From positions 1,240,001 through 1,304,000 of the forward strand of contig NZ_VFRA01000001.1 in the NCBI RefSeq assembly GCF_006788895.1: a stretch of 64,000 bases of DNA. The letters are read 5' to 3'. Shown in pieces: positions 60,348 through 64,000 of this stretch. Numbering within the stretch: position 1 is the stretch's first letter; each line of letters begins with the position of its first letter. Made by a program: the position numbers and the translations under genes. Origin of the DNA: Rhodoglobus vestalii. Lineage in GTDB: Bacteria; Actinomycetota; Actinomycetes; Actinomycetales; Microbacteriaceae. The notes beneath the pieces were generated by a model, which was not told where the DNA came from, searched no databases, and saw only the letters and a program-made list of their open reading frames with translations.

Positions 60348-60444
60348 GTAGTCGCATTCCGCCCCGGGTCCAACCGCTCCTGTGCTTGGACTCGGGGCAC
60401 CACCAGACCGTCAGAACCACCAGAACCACCCTTCGGAGCAAAAG

Positions 60445-61908
60445 ATGTCCCGCATTTCAGCCACCGAGCTGCTCCCCGCGAAGCAACGCCGCGCTACCCG
60501 TATCGGGCTCGTCGCCGGTGGCCTTGCCGCCTACTGGCCACAGTTTCCTGAGCTTCTGCCTCAACTGCAGCGCTCAAGCAAGTACGTAACCGACCGCTTC
60601 ACTGCACTGGATGTCGAAGTCGTGGACGTCGGATTCATCTCTGACGCTCAGGAGGCAGCCGTCGCTGCCGAGAAACTGCGCCGGGCTGACTGCGATCTCA
60701 TTGTCATTTTTTTGACCACCTACCTCACCGCGTCGATGGTGCTGCCCATTGCCCAGCGCTCGAAGTCCCCCGTTCTCGTCATTGATCTCCAGCCCACCGA
60801 GGCGATGGATCACGCCAACTTCGACACCGGGAAGTGGCTCGCCTACTGCGGTCAGTGCCCCGTTCCCGAGGTCGCCAATGTCTTCAAGCGCGCCGGGATC
60901 GAGTTTCGCAGCGTCTCTGGCCACCTCAAGGATGAGCGTGCCTGGGCACGTATCAACCGCTGGGTGAATGCCGCAAAGGTACGCGCCACCCTGCGTCACG
61001 CTCGCCACGGCCTCATGGGCCACGTCTACCCGGGGATGCTTGACGTCTCCACCGACCTCACGCTCGTCTCCACCCACTTCGGTTCCCACGTGGAGGTGCT
61101 CGAATTCGACGACCTCCGCGTGCGCGTTGACGAGGTGACGGATACGCAGGTCACGGAGCGCATGAACCTCGCGCGCGAGCTATTTGAACTCGATGGATCG
61201 GTGCGCGAAGAGGACTTCGCGTGGGGCGCCAAGGTGAGTGTGGGGCTTGATCGCCTGGTCGAGGATTTCGACCTCGACTCGGCCGCCTACTACCACCGCG
61301 GTCTCAACGGCGAGCAGCATGAGCGCCTCGGTGCCGGCATGATTCTTGGTTCCTCCCTGCTGACCGCCCGCGGCATCCCCTTTGTGGGCGAATATGAACT
61401 GCGCACCAGCCTGGCAATGCTCGCCGCCCACACGATTGGCGCCGGTGGTTCCTTCACCGAGATTCAGGCTCTCAACTTCTTCGATGATGTGGTCGAGATG
61501 GGCCACGACGGCCCCGCCCACCTCGCCGTCTCTGAGCGTGACCCGCTGCTGCGCGGCCTCGGTGTTTACCACGGCAAACGCGGCTACGGCGTCTCTGTTG
61601 AGTTCGATGTGAAGCAGGGCCCGGTCACGACCTTCGGAATCGGTCAGGATCGTGACGGCAGCTATACCTTCATCACCAGCGAGGGCACCGTAACCCCCGG
61701 CCCACTGCTGGCGATCGGCAACACCACCTCCCGCGTCTCCTTCGGGGGCGACCCTGGTGAGTGGGTGGACGAGTGGTCGCAGACCGGTGTCGGTCACCAC
61801 TGGGCGTTGTGCGTTGGGCACGTGGCCGGCGACATCCACGCCGCCGCCAGCCTGCTGGGGATCGAACACCGCCACGTCGACATGACCGAACTGCCGAAGT
61901 GGCGTTAG
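60445..61908 (+). CDS. L-fucose/L-arabinose isomerase family protein
   Basis: ATG at 60445 (MSRISATELLPAKQRRATRI) has GGAG seven bases before. The 487-residue product is in the L-fucose/L-arabinose isomerase superfamily: an N-terminal Rossmann part (IGLVAGGLAAYWPQFPELLP), a core with YLTASMVLPIAQRSKSPVLV and Mn-binding acidic/His residues expected in WGAKVSVGLDRLVEDFDLDS, GEYELRTSLAMLAAHTIGAG, and EMGHDGPAHLAVSE. In the operon it precedes mutarotase and rhamnose isomerase, so it may act on a related aldose (6-deoxyhexose) or be a side activity. Its true substrate is unknown. Confidence 0.8.
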   Translation: MSRISATELLPAKQRRATRIGLVAGGLAAYWPQFPELLPQLQRSSKYVTDRFTALDVEVVDVGFISDAQEAAVAAEKLRRADCDLIVIFLTTYLTASMVLPIAQRSKSPVLVIDLQPTEAMDHANFDTGKWLAYCGQCPVPEVANVFKRAGIEFRSVSGHLKDERAWARINRWVNAAKVRATLRHARHGLMGHVYPGMLDVSTDLTLVSTHFGSHVEVLEFDDLRVRVDEVTDTQVTERMNLARELFELDGSVREEDFAWGAKVSVGLDRLVEDFDLDSAAYYHRGLNGEQHERLGAGMILGSSLLTARGIPFVGEYELRTSLAMLAAHTIGAGGSFTEIQALNFFDDVVEMGHDGPAHLAVSERDPLLRGLGVYHGKRGYGVSVEFDVKQGPVTTFGIGQDRDGSYTFITSEGTVTPGPLLAIGNTTSRVSFGGDPGEWVDEWSQTGVGHHWALCVGHVAGDIHAAASLLGIEHRHVDMTELPKWR

Positions 61909-61918
61909 GACTGCACCC

Positions 61919-62326
61919 GTGAACCGTTATTGCTTTCAGCTTCAAGTGAAGCCTGACCATATTGAGGCCTACACAGAGGCGCACGCAGCCGTGTGGCCAG
62001 AAATGCTCGAAGCACTCGCAGCGACCGGCTGGCACAACTACTCGCTCTTCCTGCGTGCCGACGGCATGCTGATCGGCTACGTCGAGTGCGATGATCTGGC
62101 GGCAGCGCAGCGTGCGATGGCGAAGACTGAAGTGAACGCCCGCTGGCAAGCACTCATGGGCGATCACTTTGTGGACTTAGATGTTCCCCCCGATGAGGGC
62201 TTCATTCCGCTGACAGAAGTCTTTAATCTTGCGGATCAGCTTGAGGTGAGCAGGCGACAGAAACCCACCGACCACAATCCCGACCTAACCACCGGTCAAA
62301 ACTCCAGTAGAAAGCATGAACTCTAA
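61919..62326 (+). CDS. rhaM: L-rhamnose mutarotase
   Basis: Interconverts alpha and beta L-rhamnose before isomerisation. GTG start at 61919 (MNRYCFQLQVKPDHIEAYTE). The 135-residue ferredoxin-like protein has the family H-x-x-V-W-P (AHAAVWPEMLEALAATGWHN, with conserved His residues), YSLFLRADGMLIGYVECDDL and ARWQALMGDHF. The final 30 residues are a polar extension beyond the usual length of about 104. Stop overlaps the rhaI ATG by one base. Confidence 0.93.
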   Translation: MNRYCFQLQVKPDHIEAYTEAHAAVWPEMLEALAATGWHNYSLFLRADGMLIGYVECDDLAAAQRAMAKTEVNARWQALMGDHFVDLDVPPDEGFIPLTEVFNLADQLEVSRRQKPTDHNPDLTTGQNSSRKHEL

Positions 62327-63492
62327 TGGCGCAATTCAGTGACATCACCTCCCGCCTCGAAGAACAAGCTATCGAGCTGCCCTCCTGGGCCTTTGGCAAT
62401 TCCGGCACGCGCTTCAAAGTTTTTGGCACCCCCGGCACTCCCCGCACCCCCGAAGAAAAAATTGCGGATGCCGCCCAGGTGCACAAATACACGGCACTGT
62501 CGCCGTCGGTGGCCCTCCACATCCCGTGGGACAAGGTCGAGGACTACAGCGCACTGCGTAGCTTTGCCAATGGGCACGGTGTCGAGCTCGGCACGGTCAA
62601 CTCAAACACGTTCCAAGACGACGACTACAAGTTCGGTTCCCTCACCCACATGGACCCCACAATTCGCCGGAAGGCGATCGACCACCACCTTGAGTGCATT
62701 GACATCATGGACCAGACCGGGTCACGTGACCTCAAGATTTGGCTTGCTGACGGCTCAAACTACCCCGGCCAGGCCGACCTGCGCGGTCGCCAGGATCGTC
62801 TCGCCGAATCACTCCGGACGATTTATGAGCGTCTTGGTGACGAGCAGCGCATGGTGCTCGAATACAAATTCTTCGAGCCCGCTTTTTACCACATGGACGT
62901 GCCCGACTGGGGAACCAGTTACGCCCAGGTAGCGGCCCTCGGCGAGCGCGCCCTCGTGTGTCTCGATACCGGCCACCACGCTCCCGGCACCAACATTGAG
63001 TTCATCGTGATGCAGTTGCTGCGTCTCGGCAAGCTCGGCTCCTTCGATTTCAACTCGCGCTTCTACGCCGACGATGACCTAATCGTTGGTGCAGCGGATC
63101 CGTTCCAACTGTTCCGCATCCTCTTCGAGGTTATTCGCGGGGGCGGTTACGGCACAGACAGCGGAGTCGCTTTCATGCTTGACCAGTGCCACAACGTTGA
63201 AGACAAGATTCCCGGCCAAATGCGTTCCGTGCTCAACGTGCAGGAGATGACCGCGCGTGCACTGCTCGTCGATACCGGGGCGCTGACGGTTGCACAGGAT
63301 GCCGGCGACGTTCTTGGTGCCAATGGGATTCTGATGGATGCCTTCTACACCGACGTACGCACAGACCTTGCCGCGTGGCGCGAATCGCGTGGGCTTCCCG
63401 CTGACCCGATGGCCGCGTATGCCGCTTCGGGCTACCAGCAGAAGATCGCAGAAGACCGGGTCGGTGGCGTGCAGGCCGGCTGGGGAGCGTAA
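62326..63492 (+). CDS. rhaI: L-rhamnose isomerase (Pseudomonas-type RhaI)
   Basis: Converts L-rhamnose to L-rhamnulose. A 388-residue TIM barrel of the RhaI group. Visible marks: VALHIPWDKVEDYSALRSFA, LKIWLADGSNYPGQADLRGR, VLEYKFFEPAFYHMDVPDWG (first metal Glu), LVCLDTGHHAPGTNIEFIV (Asp/His) and FDFNSRFYADDDL, with FMLDQCHNVEDKIPG. ATG overlaps the rhaM stop (TAATG). Rhamnulokinase and aldolase genes are not in the window and may follow to the right. Confidence 0.93.
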   Translation: MAQFSDITSRLEEQAIELPSWAFGNSGTRFKVFGTPGTPRTPEEKIADAAQVHKYTALSPSVALHIPWDKVEDYSALRSFANGHGVELGTVNSNTFQDDDYKFGSLTHMDPTIRRKAIDHHLECIDIMDQTGSRDLKIWLADGSNYPGQADLRGRQDRLAESLRTIYERLGDEQRMVLEYKFFEPAFYHMDVPDWGTSYAQVAALGERALVCLDTGHHAPGTNIEFIVMQLLRLGKLGSFDFNSRFYADDDLIVGAADPFQLFRILFEVIRGGGYGTDSGVAFMLDQCHNVEDKIPGQMRSVLNVQEMTARALLVDTGALTVAQDAGDVLGANGILMDAFYTDVRTDLAAWRESRGLPADPMAAYAASGYQQKIAEDRVGGVQAGWGA

Positions 63493-63650
63493 GCCTCTGG
63501 GTACCGTCGCCAGGGCGACATCTTCCGCGCGGTTGTCGCTCTGCGGCGATGTGCTCTTGACCAATACTCGCTAACCGCCGCAGTAACACCGCGCGAGGTG
63601 TACGCTTACTTTGGGTTCGGTTCAATGAATCAAAGGTAGCGGAAGGCGCA

Positions 63651-64000
63651 ATGGCGAATATTCGGGACGTAGCACGGCATGCTGGTGTGTCGGCGGGCAC
63701 CGTCAGCAACGTACTTAATCGCCCCAGCTACGTCAACGCCTCGACCCGCGAGAAGGTGCTGAGCTCAATCGAAAAGCTTGAGTTCGTTCCCGTCGCAAAT
63801 GCTCGACAGTATCGTACAGGGCGCGAACGAACACTCGGCTTCGCTCTCGCCGACATGGGCAACCCCTTCTTCGTTGACGTTGCACTCGGCGCAGAAGCTG
63901 CCGCGAAAGATTTTGGTGTCGGGGTCGTGATCGTGCATAACGGTGAGGACCCGTCACGCGAGCAGCAGAACCTTGACCTGCTGGTGCAACAGCGTGTTCA
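63651..64000 (+). CDS. LacI-family regulator, cut by the window end
   Basis: ATG at 63651 follows GGAAGG. The first 116 residues (to the window end) have HTH MANIRDVARHAGVSAGTVSN, hinge region VNASTREKVLSSIEKLEFVP and the start of the sensor domain (FALADMGNPFFVDVALGAEA). The frame is still open at 64000. It is a second LacI protein in the locus, probably for the next sugar operon to the right. The 158-base gap before it contains no other gene. Confidence 0.85.
   Translation, partial: MANIRDVARHAGVSAGTVSNVLNRPSYVNASTREKVLSSIEKLEFVPVANARQYRTGRERTLGFALADMGNPFFVDVALGAEAAAKDFGVGVVIVHNGEDPSREQQNLDLLVQQRV

Noticed and set aside
1..64000. CRISPR arrays, rRNA and insertion sequences
   Set aside because: I saw no regularly spaced repeats with spacers, no rRNA sequence and no IS transposase. 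The only spaced repeats are those upstream of parA and the two blocks around the second island.

Overview
The window looks like chromosome from a high-GC actinobacterium, most likely Microbacteriaceae. This is inferred from family content, GC-rich codon use, a 480-residue-class gluconeogenic GAPDH, an F420-type deazaflavin oxidoreductase, PucR and LCP proteins. About two thirds is ordinary core and catabolic sequence; two islands next to tRNA genes are not.

Island 1 (1 to about 12250, left end outside the window) lies against the 3' end of tRNA-Arg(ACG) and has the parts of an integrated plasmid: tyrosine integrase, XRE repressor, AlpA-type HTH genes, a small winged-helix plasmid protein, parA with an RHH-like partner, and a repeat cluster upstream of parA that could be a centromere. 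Its cargo is a one-polypeptide MmeI-type restriction-modification enzyme, an SRAP protein, small unknown proteins, and a coupled three-gene unit (27-residue ORF, HTH, DprA-like protein).

From 12258 to 19334 lie tRNA-Arg, a 2OG-Fe(II) oxygenase, GAPDH, a four-gene osmoprotectant-type ABC transporter and YaeQ.

Island 2 (about 19550 to 28094) lies against tRNA-Ser(GCT). It holds a membrane protein, a three-gene set (membrane-anchored protein, 953-residue polytopic secretion-like protein, two-TM protein) and a large serine recombinase. Diverged direct repeats flank the three-gene set. The polytopic and two-TM proteins recall conjugation/type IV secretion-associated families of Saccharibacteria and other Patescibacteria, which live on actinobacterial hosts. 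This is the most unusual part of the window.

From 28095 to 50125 the sequence is mostly core: two tRNA-Ser genes, LCP, PucR with a class III aminotransferase, a HAD phosphatase with serS, a lipid kinase, pheA, a lipoate ligase with a heme-type ABC pair, HIT and hydrolase, MarR with MFS, a transglutaminase/alpha-E/ATP-grasp cluster whose ATP-grasp gene is frameshifted, Ktr potassium uptake, and a deazaflavin oxidoreductase.

From 50190 to the end come a lipoprotein, a large LuxR-type ATPase regulator, a 2-hydroxyacid dehydrogenase, and an L-rhamnose locus: divergent LacI regulator, complete ABC importer, fucose/arabinose-isomerase-family protein, rhamnose mutarotase, rhamnose isomerase, and the start of a second LacI regulator cut by the window edge. 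Start codons were moved from the longest ORF wherever a ribosome binding site, a signal peptide or a neighbouring gene argued for it.
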